Shown: positions 41,407 to 50,241, counted from the first letter of the stretch. The stretch is 64,000 bases of DNA from JAEUIE01 sp046350055 (GCA_046350055.1 JAXMBC010000001.1:248001-312000), one strand, 5' to 3'. Notes: a model not told the origin generated them from the sequence alone. Made by a program: numbers and translations.

Positions 41407-42683
41407 ACTGCAGCCGCTGGCTCTTCTGCTGGTTTGCGATACTGGCCTGTTGTCAGCCAGGTGCAGCGCAGTCGTTGCAATTGTCAGCCTCACGGATGAA
41501 TCCCTTCGCAGGGGAGTTGATCTACATCACGCTGGACATCTCACCTGTTGCCAACCAGCCTGCCCAGTCACTCAGAATTCCCTGGTGGAAGAACACCAGT
41601 CTCTGGCAGGAAAGTGAAGCCGACTGGCTCCGCCGTTATCAGACAAGCAAGACCAACACGCTCCCACTCCAGTTCGGCGGTCAAACTCTTTACGCTCCGC
41701 AGACCAGGCCGGGTGTGTATCAACTTCGCTGGACACTGCTGGTCCCTGAACCGAACGAGGATCAGCCATTGACGCTAGGCCCAGTAATCCTGGGTACCAG
41801 CCGTTCCAACAACATCATGCTGGAAGTACGTCGTCCGCCACCGATGCTGGCCGCGTCAGGAACGTGGAACCTCGGACTTGGTACCTATCAGGTGAAGGCA
41901 CACTGGATGCCCGACACAGTGCCCCTGGGGAGTGAGGCCACACTCAGCCTGGAGGTCAGTGGCAGCGGCATGCTTGCCAGCATTGCCCCACCGGTGCTTT
42001 CCACCATGCCCGGCTGGGAAGCAAGCAAGGTTCTTCTGGAATCAGCAGGTTCGACACTGACAGCCAGCAGTCGCACCTTCCGTTTTCGTGTCCGTCCTCG
42101 ACGGCTGCAATTGAGCCTGCCACCGATCAGCATGAGTTACTTTGATCCGGTTCGCGAGGTGATGGTCAGTGAGCGGGTTACGATACCGGAGCTGAAGGTA
42201 ACGGGGGCAGCCGACCTCAAGATGATGCCGGGGCATACCGTATTGGATGCTCGTCGTCATCTGGCTGACGCACAGGATTCTGATCTGATGATCCAGGAGC
42301 ACGTTCGATTGCCTGGATGGATGACGCTGGTAGTCAGCATCCTTCCCTGGATCCCACTTTCGTGGGCAGCGTTCCTTGTTGGCCATCTTGCCTTACAGCG
42401 GCTGGCACCCGACTGGCTGGAGAAACAGCAACGGCGAGAACTGTTGCGGCGGTTCTGTCTTCTCCTGCAAGCTGATCCTCGTTCACCTGAGGAAGAGCGG
42501 GCACTGCTGCAGTCGTTCCTTCGAGCCTGGGGTGATTCCGACAAAGCAACGATGAAGGAACAGGCTGTGCAACTCCATGCCACGCTGGACCGCTGGCAGT
42601 TTGGCGCGCCGCCGCTTGCTGATGCTACACACTACCGTCAGCAGTTGCAGGCCTGCCTGGCAGACTGGAGGCAGCGACTATGA
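41400..42683 (+). CDS. BatD-like membrane protein
   Basis: This 427-residue protein has a signal peptide (RWLFCWFAILACCQPGAAQ), two Ig-like/beta-sandwich regions (NPFAGELIYITLDIS, VPLGSEATLSLEVSG) and a transmembrane helix (WMTLVVSILPWIPLSWAAFLV). A cytoplasmic helical tail follows. This is the BatD design (oxygen-tolerance family). It starts with TTG at 41400, overlapping the previous stop by seven bases, with GGAG seven bases upstream. Its end overlaps the fourth gene by four bases. The protein is anchored in the inner membrane with a large periplasmic part. Confidence 0.8.
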   Translation: MVNCSRWLFCWFAILACCQPGAAQSLQLSASRMNPFAGELIYITLDISPVANQPAQSLRIPWWKNTSLWQESEADWLRRYQTSKTNTLPLQFGGQTLYAPQTRPGVYQLRWTLLVPEPNEDQPLTLGPVILGTSRSNNIMLEVRRPPPMLAASGTWNLGLGTYQVKAHWMPDTVPLGSEATLSLEVSGSGMLASIAPPVLSTMPGWEASKVLLESAGSTLTASSRTFRFRVRPRRLQLSLPPISMSYFDPVREVMVSERVTIPELKVTGAADLKMMPGHTVLDARRHLADAQDSDLMIQEHVRLPGWMTLVVSILPWIPLSWAAFLVGHLALQRLAPDWLEKQQRRELLRRFCLLLQADPRSPEEERALLQSFLRAWGDSDKATMKEQAVQLHATLDRWQFGAPPLADATHYRQQLQACLADWRQRL

Positions 42684-43270
42684 TGCTGCCACTGATCCTG
42701 ATGATGCTGCAGCCAGCTGGCGAACAAGAATGGCCGGTTGCACCCTTGCTGGCCTGTCTGCATGCATTCGAACGCACCCATGGCCGCACGGCGGGGTCGT
42801 GGCAGAGAATGGTGGATGCCCGTCAAGCTGTGCGTGATATTCATTTTGCCCAGCCCGCTGTGGCAGGATGGCAAGTATCACTCTACAGCAGTTATCTCGA
42901 CTACTCCCCGTTCATTCTCGTCGCATTGCTTATGCCGGGGATGCTGCTGTCGTATCGGGCCTGGCGTCACCACCGACTGGGGACGAGCCTGCTCTGGTGT
43001 TGCCTGAGCTTTTTACTCATCATCGCGGGTATGAACCTTGCACAGCCGTCTCATCGACCGCTGGCAGTCATCAAGCAACCCGGTGTCCCCCTGCGGCAAG
43101 GCAACGGTTTGAGCTACCCAGCTCAGACAAAGCAGGGGCAACCCATCGAACTGGCAGCCGGGGTGGAGGCAGAGTATCTGACACAGCGGAATAATGGCTG
43201 GGTGCAACTACAAATGCAAGATGGCACCCTGGGATGGGTGCCACTCGATGCAGTGTATCTGGTGGAGTGA
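42680..43270 (+). CDS. BatE-like protein with C-terminal SH3-like domain
   Basis: This 196-residue protein carries two transmembrane helices (FILVALLMPGMLLSY; TSLLWCCLSFLLIIAGM) and a C-terminal bacterial SH3-like domain (LRQGNGLSYPAQTKQG, then DGTLGWVPLDAVYLVE). This matches the BatE/TPR-less terminal gene of Bat cassettes; SH3b domains usually bind peptides or cell-wall components. The start ATG overlaps the BatD-like stop (ATGA). It ends one base from the stop of the convergent lipoprotein gene. Confidence 0.75.
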   Translation: MMLPLILMMLQPAGEQEWPVAPLLACLHAFERTHGRTAGSWQRMVDARQAVRDIHFAQPAVAGWQVSLYSSYLDYSPFILVALLMPGMLLSYRAWRHHRLGTSLLWCCLSFLLIIAGMNLAQPSHRPLAVIKQPGVPLRQGNGLSYPAQTKQGQPIELAAGVEAEYLTQRNNGWVQLQMQDGTLGWVPLDAVYLVE

Positions 43271-43271
43271 A

Positions 43272-45110
43272 TTACTGGGCCTTGGCCATGAGCAATTCGA
43301 CCTCCGCCTGTTTGGCCAGGCATTCCTGACGTCGCGCTTTGACCGCGTCCTGCCACTGCTCGGAATTCATCGTGATCAGCATGGCTTCATAGCGACCGAA
43401 CCATGCCGCAGCCGAAGCATACAATTCGGCGGGGGTAGCTGTATCAACAGGCCATGCTGCCTTGGGATTGGCCAGGAATCGTCGTTCGGCACGAATCGCC
43501 AGGTCCATCTTGGCCAGACCCATGTAGTAAGTCAGGTGCTCCCGCAGTTCGGGCATAGCCCACTCGGCAGCCAGTTGCAGGCAAGCCTGTTTCACGCCGA
43601 CTTCCTTGAGTGAACTGTCAATCTGCAGGAAGAGTTTCCGGCACTCCAGTTCCTTTTGACGCTCTTCGGGTGACCCCTTCTGCATGTTGATCATGGCTGC
43701 CCGGCCGCGAATCAAGTCAGCATTCCAGGGCAACAACCGCGTCGTCATAAACTCCTTGAACCCGGGAATGCTCTGGGCCATTTCCTTGTGGAACTGATCC
43801 AGTGAACGATCCAGGCGGTTCTCCATCTTGGAGAGTTTCTCCACGGCCTGGTGCGGCTTGCCACGCACCAGCATGTCGCGTCCGCTGCCAGGCTCCAGAC
43901 GCAGGCTGACAAACAGCTTGTCGAATTCTGCAAGGAACTGGGTGCTGAAGCCATTAGCCCGCAACTGGGCATCCACTTCGCGAGCCCATTCGGGCACCAG
44001 CTTATTCCGGGGGATGATCAGTTCCGACAGCCGCGGATCACCCTTGGCTGTTTCAATGTACTTGTGAAAGACGAGGCCAGGATAACCCGAGCGGCCTACA
44101 GCGGACCAGGGCTTGACGTCGGCACCCGCTTCCTTGAAACGAGCGATGCGGCCTACCGCATCGTCTTTCAGCTTGACATTGATCTTAATGCCTTCAAATT
44201 CCTTTTCCAGCAGTTCCATGCGTGGAGCAAGGCCATTGATGTAGACGATCGAGACCAGTTCACCCTGGGACACCTGTGTTGCTGTTATCGCATCGGGCCG
44301 AATACCGATCAGCGAAGGATTTTTCTTCAGTTCATCCCAGGTCGCGATGCCATTCGCTCCCTTGACAGGCTGGCCGGTGTACGGATCAAAACAGTAGAGT
44401 TTCCTGTCAATCAGTACCACCGCAAGTATCGGCAGCTGACGAGTCACAATGGTATCGCCCTGCCGTTCCTGCCCCTTGATAATCACGGCTGCAGCATCGG
44501 TTTCCGTTTGAGCCATGAGGCTCAGGAAAACGCGAAGTCGATCTTCAGCATCACCTGAACCCAGGCGCAGCAACTCATGGGCTGGCCAGTCCTTGATGAT
44601 CGCGGGGTTATTCTTGAGGGCAACCTGACGCATGACCCAGCTGAAAAGGTACTTTGCTTCTTCCAGCTGGAATGCGGCACGCTTTGCTGGCTCGCTGGCG
44701 GGTGGAATTTCACCGAGATCAATGGTCAGTGAATTGTAAGCGTCACGGAACAGCAGGCAGGAATCGATATAACTGGCGTCCACCGAGGTATTGAAGAGCT
44801 TGTTCTTCACATCATCCACGCGACGAGCACGATCGAAATCGCCCTTCACTTCGCTGAGCAACTGCCGAAGCACTTCTTCCTGCGGAGTTGCCAGGGGAAG
44901 TACCTTTTTGCTGGTATCGCCGTGGTGGTCGTAGTAGCTATTGAGCTGTTCCACCACGGTGCGGTACGTGGACAGGTTGATGCGGTCGGCAAACAACTGG
45001 TTCAGAATGGTGCTGGCCTGATTCTCATCGGCCTGAGCCTTGGCAGCTTGAGCCTCATACTTGGTACAGCCAGCTATTAACAGAATGCTCAGCAGGAAAA
45101 GTCGATGCAT
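43272..45110 (-). CDS. Lipoprotein, hypothetical
   Basis: This 612-residue protein has a type II signal with lipobox LLIAGC (Cys15). The rest is soluble and helical. The middle section (RQLPILAVVLIDRKLYCFDPYT) has a transglutaminase-like strand pattern, and a second part (ELVSIVYINGLAPRMELLEK) follows. A Glu/Lys-rich C-terminus contains ELECRKLFLQIDSSL. No family is assigned. It is a conserved type of planctomycete lipoprotein, by impression. It starts 21 bases after the kdsA stop, so it is probably cotranscribed. Confidence 0.65.
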   Translation of the reverse strand: MHRLFLLSILLIAGCTKYEAQAAKAQADENQASTILNQLFADRINLSTYRTVVEQLNSYYDHHGDTSKKVLPLATPQEEVLRQLLSEVKGDFDRARRVDDVKNKLFNTSVDASYIDSCLLFRDAYNSLTIDLGEIPPASEPAKRAAFQLEEAKYLFSWVMRQVALKNNPAIIKDWPAHELLRLGSGDAEDRLRVFLSLMAQTETDAAAVIIKGQERQGDTIVTRQLPILAVVLIDRKLYCFDPYTGQPVKGANGIATWDELKKNPSLIGIRPDAITATQVSQGELVSIVYINGLAPRMELLEKEFEGIKINVKLKDDAVGRIARFKEAGADVKPWSAVGRSGYPGLVFHKYIETAKGDPRLSELIIPRNKLVPEWAREVDAQLRANGFSTQFLAEFDKLFVSLRLEPGSGRDMLVRGKPHQAVEKLSKMENRLDRSLDQFHKEMAQSIPGFKEFMTTRLLPWNADLIRGRAAMINMQKGSPEERQKELECRKLFLQIDSSLKEVGVKQACLQLAAEWAMPELREHLTYYMGLAKMDLAIRAERRFLANPKAAWPVDTATPAELYASAAAWFGRYEAMLITMNSEQWQDAVKARRQECLAKQAEVELLMAKAQ

Positions 45111-45131
45111 CGTCCACTCAATGGAAGGTGT

Positions 45132-45959
45132 TCACGAAGTTAATGCTGCTCGCAGTCGCAGACAGGTTTTGACCAGTTCAGGAAACGCCGACAAAGGCAG
45201 CATGTTCGGCCCATCGCTGGGAGCCTGGTCGGGGTTCGGATGCACTTCCAGGAAGATCCCGTTCGCCCCCACCGCCACGGCAGCCTTGGTCAGGTAGGGC
45301 ACCATGCGACGGTCCCCCCCGGAACGGTCACCCGCTCCCCCTGGAGACTGTACGCTGTGAGTCGCGTCAAAGATCACCGGAAAGCCATATTCCTGCATCT
45401 GCGGGATGCCCCGAAAGTCGGTCACCAGAGTGTGGTAACCGAAGGTCGAGCCCCGCTCCGTCAGCAGAATACGCTGGCAACCAGTCTCCTGTAGTTTATG
45501 AACTACGTTTTTCATGTCGCTGGGGGCCATGAATTGCCCCTTTTTCACGTTCACGACGCGTCCGGTTTTTCCAGCCGCTTCGAGCATATCGGTCTGGCGG
45601 GCCAGAAAGGCCGGAACCTGGAGGATATCGCAGACCTGCGCCACATGCTCGGCCTGCCACGATTCATGAAAATCGGTGAGCACTGGCAGCCCCGTCCGCT
45701 TTTTGACTTCGTCGAGAATGGCCAAGCCGGCTTTCATCCCCGGCCCACGAAACGACTTGCCGGACGAACGGTTCGCCTTGTCAAAGGAGGACTTGAAGAC
45801 CAGCGGAATGCCCAAATCTGCGCTCATCTGGGCCAGTTGATCGGCTATAGGCAGGAGAAACTCCCGCGATTCGATGACGCATGGTCCCGCGATCCAGAGC
45901 AGGGGCAATCCTTCCCCTGCAGCCCGGCTGGCATCTACTTTCACAGTGTTGACAGGCAT
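45132..45959 (-). CDS. kdsA: 3-deoxy-8-phosphooctulonate synthase
   Basis: KdsA condenses arabinose 5-phosphate and PEP to Kdo 8-phosphate for lipopolysaccharide core synthesis. The 275 residues include IAGPCVIESREF, FKSSFDKANRSSGKSFRG, the catalytic KKGQFMAPSDMKN and DATHSVQSPGG. Cys27 in GPC marks the metal-dependent class (Aquifex-like), in contrast to E. coli, which has Asn here. The start MPVNTVKVD is at the ATG. It lies in a long minus-strand run and is adjacent to a lipoprotein gene. It implies an LPS-type envelope. The partner kdsB/kdsC genes are not in the window. Confidence 0.96.
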   Translation of the reverse strand: MPVNTVKVDASRAAGEGLPLLWIAGPCVIESREFLLPIADQLAQMSADLGIPLVFKSSFDKANRSSGKSFRGPGMKAGLAILDEVKKRTGLPVLTDFHESWQAEHVAQVCDILQVPAFLARQTDMLEAAGKTGRVVNVKKGQFMAPSDMKNVVHKLQETGCQRILLTERGSTFGYHTLVTDFRGIPQMQEYGFPVIFDATHSVQSPGGAGDRSGGDRRMVPYLTKAAVAVGANGIFLEVHPNPDQAPSDGPNMLPLSAFPELVKTCLRLRAALTS

Positions 45960-46036
45960 ATCGCCATCCTATGATACGTCTTCTTCATGATAGCGACGGA
46001 GAATCGCCCGGCACACGATCGGGACAATTCCTTATA

Positions 46037-46570
46037 TCACTTGCGGGTCGCGGGTTTGACAGGCTTCAGTTTAAATGACGTGAAAAATCGCTGGGCGTCC
46101 TCACTCATCAGATCAGATTCCGTTTCTGCCAGCACAGATACCAGATAGACCCGTTGGTTGAAGACATACAGCCGAGCACGCAGATACCCGGACCGTTTGC
46201 CATCCACGATCACCTCCCGGCCGGGGACCTGATCATACTTGATGTCCTTTTCCGTCACCATTCGTCCGGAGAGGCTGAAGACTGTCTTCGTACGGACATG
46301 GTCCAGGATGGCACTGGCGGGCTGCTCCATGAATGTGGATGAGTATTCATACACGCTGACCGTGTAAACTCGCTTTTCAGCGGTAGCTTTGCTGACACTG
46401 ATATGCACGAGTTTGTTATCAGGCCCCTGTTCCTGGAATGCCTTGCGCTCCGGCTTGGGCATGGTGACCGTGTAGCCTTTGTTGGCTGCGTTCACCACCA
46501 TCCAACCGTCAGGCTTGTCGCCTTGCAAGACCAGCAGCAGTGCAGTCACAAGGATGGTAGACATGTTCAT
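46037..46570 (-). CDS. Secreted hypothetical protein
   Basis: This 177-residue protein has a signal peptide (MSTILVTALLLVLQG) and a compact beta-rich mature part. Its shape (YTVTMPKPERKAFQEQG, then VYLVSVLAETES and RFFTSFKLK) resembles a planctomycete family found near LPS genes, but I cannot name it. It lies 77 bases upstream of kdsA and 79 bases downstream of the PQQ propeller in the same direction. Start codons MNM are close together; the first is used. Confidence 0.6.
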   Translation of the reverse strand: MNMSTILVTALLLVLQGDKPDGWMVVNAANKGYTVTMPKPERKAFQEQGPDNKLVHISVSKATAEKRVYTVSVYEYSSTFMEQPASAILDHVRTKTVFSLSGRMVTEKDIKYDQVPGREVIVDGKRSGYLRARLYVFNQRVYLVSVLAETESDLMSEDAQRFFTSFKLKPVKPATRK

Positions 46571-46649
46571 CTCGCCAGAGCTAGTGTCACTCTAGACGGA
46601 AATGCTGTCGGGTGCCAGCGGGAGATTGATGTGGTACACAAAGCAATTC

Positions 46650-47819
46650 TCACTTTGTAGCCAGTTCCACACACACCACCGCATCGCTGCTGCGTAAATA
46701 CAGCCGTGTCCCCACCAGGGCTGGATGTGCATAGAGCCCTTTCTCATCGGGGAAGACTTTCAGCCTGCCCAGGAGATTGAACTTTGCAGGCGTTGCCTCC
46801 ACCAGCAAGAGTTCACCTTCGGACGTAGTGATGAGCAACCGCTTTTCGCTGGCCATAATGCTGGTGTGATTGGCAAAAGCATCATCCTCCGCTCGCCAAA
46901 TGGTTTTCAGACCATTCCTGACATCAAGGCAAACCATGTCGCGCCAGACGCCATAGAGATGATCACCGACAATGACAGGGCTGTGGGTCTCGGGCGTCAG
47001 GTCCATGCTTGCAGCCAGCGGCTCAGGCTTGATTTTCCCGTCAGCGTGGAAGGCATACAGTCGGGTGCCATTGTTCTCGGTGGTAACGACCAGGTGTTCA
47101 CCCGTCACCATCGGTGTGGGCACGTTGTAATCGCTCTCTTTCTTCGGCTTCAGCGTCCATAGTCGCTGACCGGTGGCGAGATCCCAGCCACCCAGGGTGC
47201 TGGCATCGTGCCCGATGATCTGCTTCTTGCCACCGAGCGTAGCCACGATCAGCGAACCATAGGAGGCAGGCTGGCCGGGAGTTTTCCAAAGCACCTTGCC
47301 ACTGAGTGGCTCCAGGGCGACCAGTGATGCATCAGGGGCTCCGGGAGCGAGGATTAATTTGCCATCCACTAACAGCGGTGTGCCACAGTGTCCCCAGGTG
47401 AGTTTCTCGACATTGAACTCGGCACGAACATCCATCTGCCAGACAGGTACACCCGTTTTGAGTTCAACACAATGGAGATGCCCCCAGGCTCCGAAGAAAT
47501 AAACATGTTCACCAGAAATAAGGGGTGTCGTGCGCGGAGAAGAACCATAATCGAGTTCGCCCGGCGCGGGGTGCCGCAAGGCCCACAGCTCTTCGCCAGT
47601 CTCCGCCTTCAGGCAGCGGAAGACATCCATGGAGTTGTTCAGCCCACGTTCGGAGTAGAGTACATATTCGCTGGTGGCTGCCACACCTCCCAGGCCTGGA
47701 GAACCTGTACGCGTACGCCAGCGAATAGTCGGCTGGGCTTGCAATTTCTCCGGCAGCCAACGAACATGGCCCCGTCGGCCGGGGCCACGCCAGTCAGTCC
47801 AGCCTTGTTCATCGATTAC
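46650..47819 (-). CDS. PQQ-type beta-propeller protein, probably fused to upstream gene by frameshift
   Basis: The reading frame encodes a PQQ/BamB-like propeller (for example FFGAWGHLHCVELKTGVPVW, GPLEP-type loops and RLYAFHADGKIKPEP) of about 389 codons. The first 25 codons include the family N-terminal motif WTDWRGPGRRG, at the expected place near the start of the domain. That segment has no ATG, GTG or TTG; the first TTG (47744) lies after the motif, with no signal peptide. In the PQQ frame, the upstream limit is a TAA at 47828-47826. Across it runs A8G, which joins the PhnD-like gene in the -1 frame. The propeller is therefore probably the C-terminal part of a fusion. It is likely exported through the upstream signal peptide. 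Confidence 0.7.
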   Translation of the reverse strand, partial: VIDEQGWTDWRGPGRRGHVRWLPEKLQAQPTIRWRTRTGSPGLGGVAATSEYVLYSERGLNNSMDVFRCLKAETGEELWALRHPAPGELDYGSSPRTTPLISGEHVYFFGAWGHLHCVELKTGVPVWQMDVRAEFNVEKLTWGHCGTPLLVDGKLILAPGAPDASLVALEPLSGKVLWKTPGQPASYGSLIVATLGGKKQIIGHDASTLGGWDLATGQRLWTLKPKKESDYNVPTPMVTGEHLVVTTENNGTRLYAFHADGKIKPEPLAASMDLTPETHSPVIVGDHLYGVWRDMVCLDVRNGLKTIWRAEDDAFANHTSIMASEKRLLITTSEGELLLVEATPAKFNLLGRLKVFPDEKGLYAHPALVGTRLYLRSSDAVVCVELATK

Positions 47820-47830
47820 TTTTTTTTAGA
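47788..47830 (-). promoter_or_regulatory. Candidate -1 frameshift/slippage site
   Basis: On the minus strand, TCTAAAAAAAAGTAA holds eight A residues (47827-47820) and a G, ending in the PhnD-like stop codon. Slipping back one base, or inserting one A in the transcript, gives AAA AAA AAA GTA ATC GAT, exactly the propeller frame. An AGG lies eight bases upstream, and a 7-bp hairpin (TGGCCCC/GGGGCCA) lies 32 bases downstream. Confidence 0.55.
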
Positions 47831-48688
47831 GGGTACCTGATAGGCAACGAACCCAGCCTTGGTCTCGAGCGCAGCAAGCAGCGCTGTGTCGCCGGAGACT
47901 TTCAACAGGGCTTCCTGCACCCGGTGTTGCTCCGCCGTGGGGAGCTTTTCATTGATGAATGCGGTGATGAAGGCTACCGGTTCCGTTTCACCAACTACTC
48001 GCAGATCCCCCTTCTTGATGGTGCCACAGCCTTCGAGCAGCGGCTTGGCGTAGCTGGAAATGACAGCTGCAGCTTTGACACCGTTCTTGTGCATATCCAG
48101 GATAGCCGTGGCTCCATCACTGCAAGCGGCACAGGTTTCGTGCTTCTCCTTGGGAGGCACCGCAACCTCATTATCTTTCAGCAGATACAAGGCAGCCTGG
48201 TACTTCTCATCGCAATCGGTTGAGCCGAAGAGGATGCGGTAACCCTTCAGATCAGCCACTGTCAGGGCGGCGTCCTTGTTGGGTACCACAATAAGGCCGG
48301 TCTGGGTGGTGCTGCCATCCTTGCCGGTGAGCGAGGCGATGGGCTTCAGGGATAGTTTGCTGAGTGGCCCCTGATGGGCGATAACCGAGTGTTTGCCAAT
48401 AATCAGGTCCGCCTTACCCTGGCTCTTGCGTTCGAGTGCTGCAGCAAGCGATTCAGCGAAGTGTACCTGTACAGAAATGTTGAGCTGCTGTTCGAGATAC
48501 TTGGCCAGCTTCTCGTAATCGCGCTGGGCGTAACCTTTCACGCAATCGCAGGAGAGTGGAGCTGAGAGCGGGTCCATGACGATCATGGTCATAACCTGCT
48601 TCTCTTCAGCGCGGGCAGATGGCACGGTGCTCATGCTGAGTGACAGGCAGACCGCAAACAGGCTGAGGAAGGCAACGATGCGTTTCAT
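47816..48688 (-). CDS. Cysteine-rich PhnD/SsuA-like periplasmic binding protein
   Basis: This 290-residue protein has a signal peptide (RIVAFLSLFAVCLSLSM) and the periplasmic phosphonate/phosphite-binding-like fold (YEKLAKYLEQQLNISVQVHF, KADLIIGKH, LKGYRILFGSTDC). Its mature part has six cysteines: Cys47 and Cys49 (SCDC), Cys159, Cys186 and Cys189 (CAAC), and Cys221. This is unusual for the family and suggests metal or redox binding. The stop lies inside the A8G tract discussed for the propeller, so the product may also be made as a longer fusion. No PhnC/E or other ABC genes are adjacent. The start is at MKRIVAF. Confidence 0.8.
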   Translation of the reverse strand: MKRIVAFLSLFAVCLSLSMSTVPSARAEEKQVMTMIVMDPLSAPLSCDCVKGYAQRDYEKLAKYLEQQLNISVQVHFAESLAAALERKSQGKADLIIGKHSVIAHQGPLSKLSLKPIASLTGKDGSTTQTGLIVVPNKDAALTVADLKGYRILFGSTDCDEKYQAALYLLKDNEVAVPPKEKHETCAACSDGATAILDMHKNGVKAAAVISSYAKPLLEGCGTIKKGDLRVVGETEPVAFITAFINEKLPTAEQHRVQEALLKVSGDTALLAALETKAGFVAYQVPSKKK

Positions 48689-48723
48689 GGAGTCGTCTCG
48701 CAGAGACAGTGTTGTTGACTAAC

Positions 48724-48759
48724 AGCCGAGTGCTACAGCCGCGTTAACAGCGGCTCGGC
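48724..48759 (-). terminator. Possible hairpin after NHL propeller gene
   Basis: GCCGAG (48725-48730) pairs with CTCGGC (48754-48759), enclosing GCCGC (48738-48742) and GCGGC (48750-48754, sharing the final base) around GTTAACA. It lies between the NHL propeller stop and the binding protein start. It could act as an attenuator between the two genes. Confidence 0.35.
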
Positions 48760-48804
48760 AGGAGTCTCGCCCTTCTGCCCAATGTTTTATAACCCGCTGC
48801 TAGC

Positions 48805-50094
48805 TCATTTCTGTACGACGAGCTTCTTCCTGGCCAGGATGAAGATCTTGGAGCCAGGCTGATCGCAGAAGTAGACCTTCTCTTCGTTGGGTGACATTGC
48901 GATGGCGACGTTCTTGCAGCCTCCGCTGATCTGTACCTTGCCGACGACACCCAGGAACTCGCCCGTAGCACTGAAGCGTTTGACAAAGCCTTCCGATTCA
49001 GCGGTGAAGATGTCACCCTTGGCCCCGGCTCGCAGGTTCATGGGATTACAGCAACCACCAAAGCAGCTCATATCCTTATCGCCAGGTTTGCCCCATTTGC
49101 CGAGGGACTTGCCTTCCCTGCTGTAACGGGCAAACTTCTTGAGGGTGTTCTCTGCTACGAGGATATTCTCGCCTTCACAGCAGATGTCCATCTGGCCGCA
49201 ACAGCCACCCAGCCCACCGATGACCTGCTTAGGTTCTTCAAACTGGTGGTTCATACGCCAGACGGCATAGCCCCAGCCCTTGGTCTCGCCACAGACGATG
49301 AAGAGTTCCTTGTCGGAAACAGCGACAGCATTGATGTATCGCAGCCGGGTAAGGGTCTCGCTCACCACGCTGTCCACCGTACGGCTGGAGTAGTACTTCT
49401 CTGACTCCTTGTACGATTCCAGAATCTGCTCATACTGCTTGATCATCTGCTTGTCGCGTGCCGTCAATTCATCAGCTTTCTTCTTCTCCAGCTTGTCCTT
49501 CATGTCCTTGATCTGCTTGATCTGTTGAGCGAACGATTCCTTCTCCTGTTTGAGCTGCACTTCCGCGTCCTTCTTCATCTGTTCCTTGTTGCTGCTCAGC
49601 TTGGCAATGTGAGGCAGTTCGAGGGTCTTGATGAGCTTGCCATCTTTTTCGAAGGTGGCAATGTGAGCATCACCTGCCACGTAGACTTTGCCATCGGGAC
49701 CGCTGGCAATGCACTGGGCCTTGAAGGGGACATTCCACTGGCGAATCGCTTTGCCCTCCGAGGAGAAAACCTGCACTTCGCTGGTGACGGCACTTTTGCT
49801 ATCTGTGGGGGGACCATAACGAGCAGGAGCGACCACTGCCAGGATGTTGCCTTCTGCATCAGAGCACAGCGTCTGGAGGGAATTGCCGCTGTGTTTGCCC
49901 TTGACCTTGATCTCGACCAGCTTGTCATGCGTGGGGTTGTTCTTTTCGTCGACTTCCTTCGTGGCAGCAGCACTATCAGCCACTTTTTTGCTTGCAGGAG
50001 CCTTGGGCAGCGAGGCATCATCATCGGCCCAGGCACTCAGCGTCAGAGCGCTCATCACTGCCAGGCCACACAACCAGCTACGCAGATGCTTCAT
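48805..50094 (-). CDS. Exported NHL-type propeller with CC motifs
   Basis: This 429-residue exported protein has a signal peptide (WLCGLAVMSALTLSAWADD) and a six-bladed NHL-type propeller. Blade motifs are GNILAVVAPARYG, GKVYVAGDAHIATF and AKGDIFTAESEGFVKRF. A helical coiled-coil-like insertion (residues about 160-230, KDMKDKLEKKKADEL) sits between blades. Cysteine motifs are conserved: GGCCGQMDICC, CFGGCCNP and SGGCK. The GCCNP form is typical of NHL propellers near redox genes. The start ATG at 50094 has AGGGG seven bases upstream; the open frame extends 30 codons beyond without similarity. Its stop lies 116 bases before the PhnD-like gene start. Confidence 0.78.
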   Translation of the reverse strand: MKHLRSWLCGLAVMSALTLSAWADDDASLPKAPASKKVADSAAATKEVDEKNNPTHDKLVEIKVKGKHSGNSLQTLCSDAEGNILAVVAPARYGPPTDSKSAVTSEVQVFSSEGKAIRQWNVPFKAQCIASGPDGKVYVAGDAHIATFEKDGKLIKTLELPHIAKLSSNKEQMKKDAEVQLKQEKESFAQQIKQIKDMKDKLEKKKADELTARDKQMIKQYEQILESYKESEKYYSSRTVDSVVSETLTRLRYINAVAVSDKELFIVCGETKGWGYAVWRMNHQFEEPKQVIGGLGGCCGQMDICCEGENILVAENTLKKFARYSREGKSLGKWGKPGDKDMSCFGGCCNPMNLRAGAKGDIFTAESEGFVKRFSATGEFLGVVGKVQISGGCKNVAIAMSPNEEKVYFCDQPGSKIFILARKKLVVQK

Positions 50095-50241
50095 GATACG
50101 ACCCCTGAGAAATCCAACCGTTACTGATATGACGAACTTCAAACCAGAACGATTGGTTCGTTCGGTGAATAGATGATAATTCATCCATTGTGCGAGAGCA
50201 AGCGAATGTGGTAAGCCATGCTCGAGTTTAATGATTACTCA

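Noticed and set aside
47509..47809. ATG at 47809 on the minus strand as an ordinary start for the PQQ propeller
   Set aside because: The ATG is in a different frame from the propeller and its frame stops soon after, so it cannot initiate the propeller without a frameshift. It also lacks a ribosome binding site.
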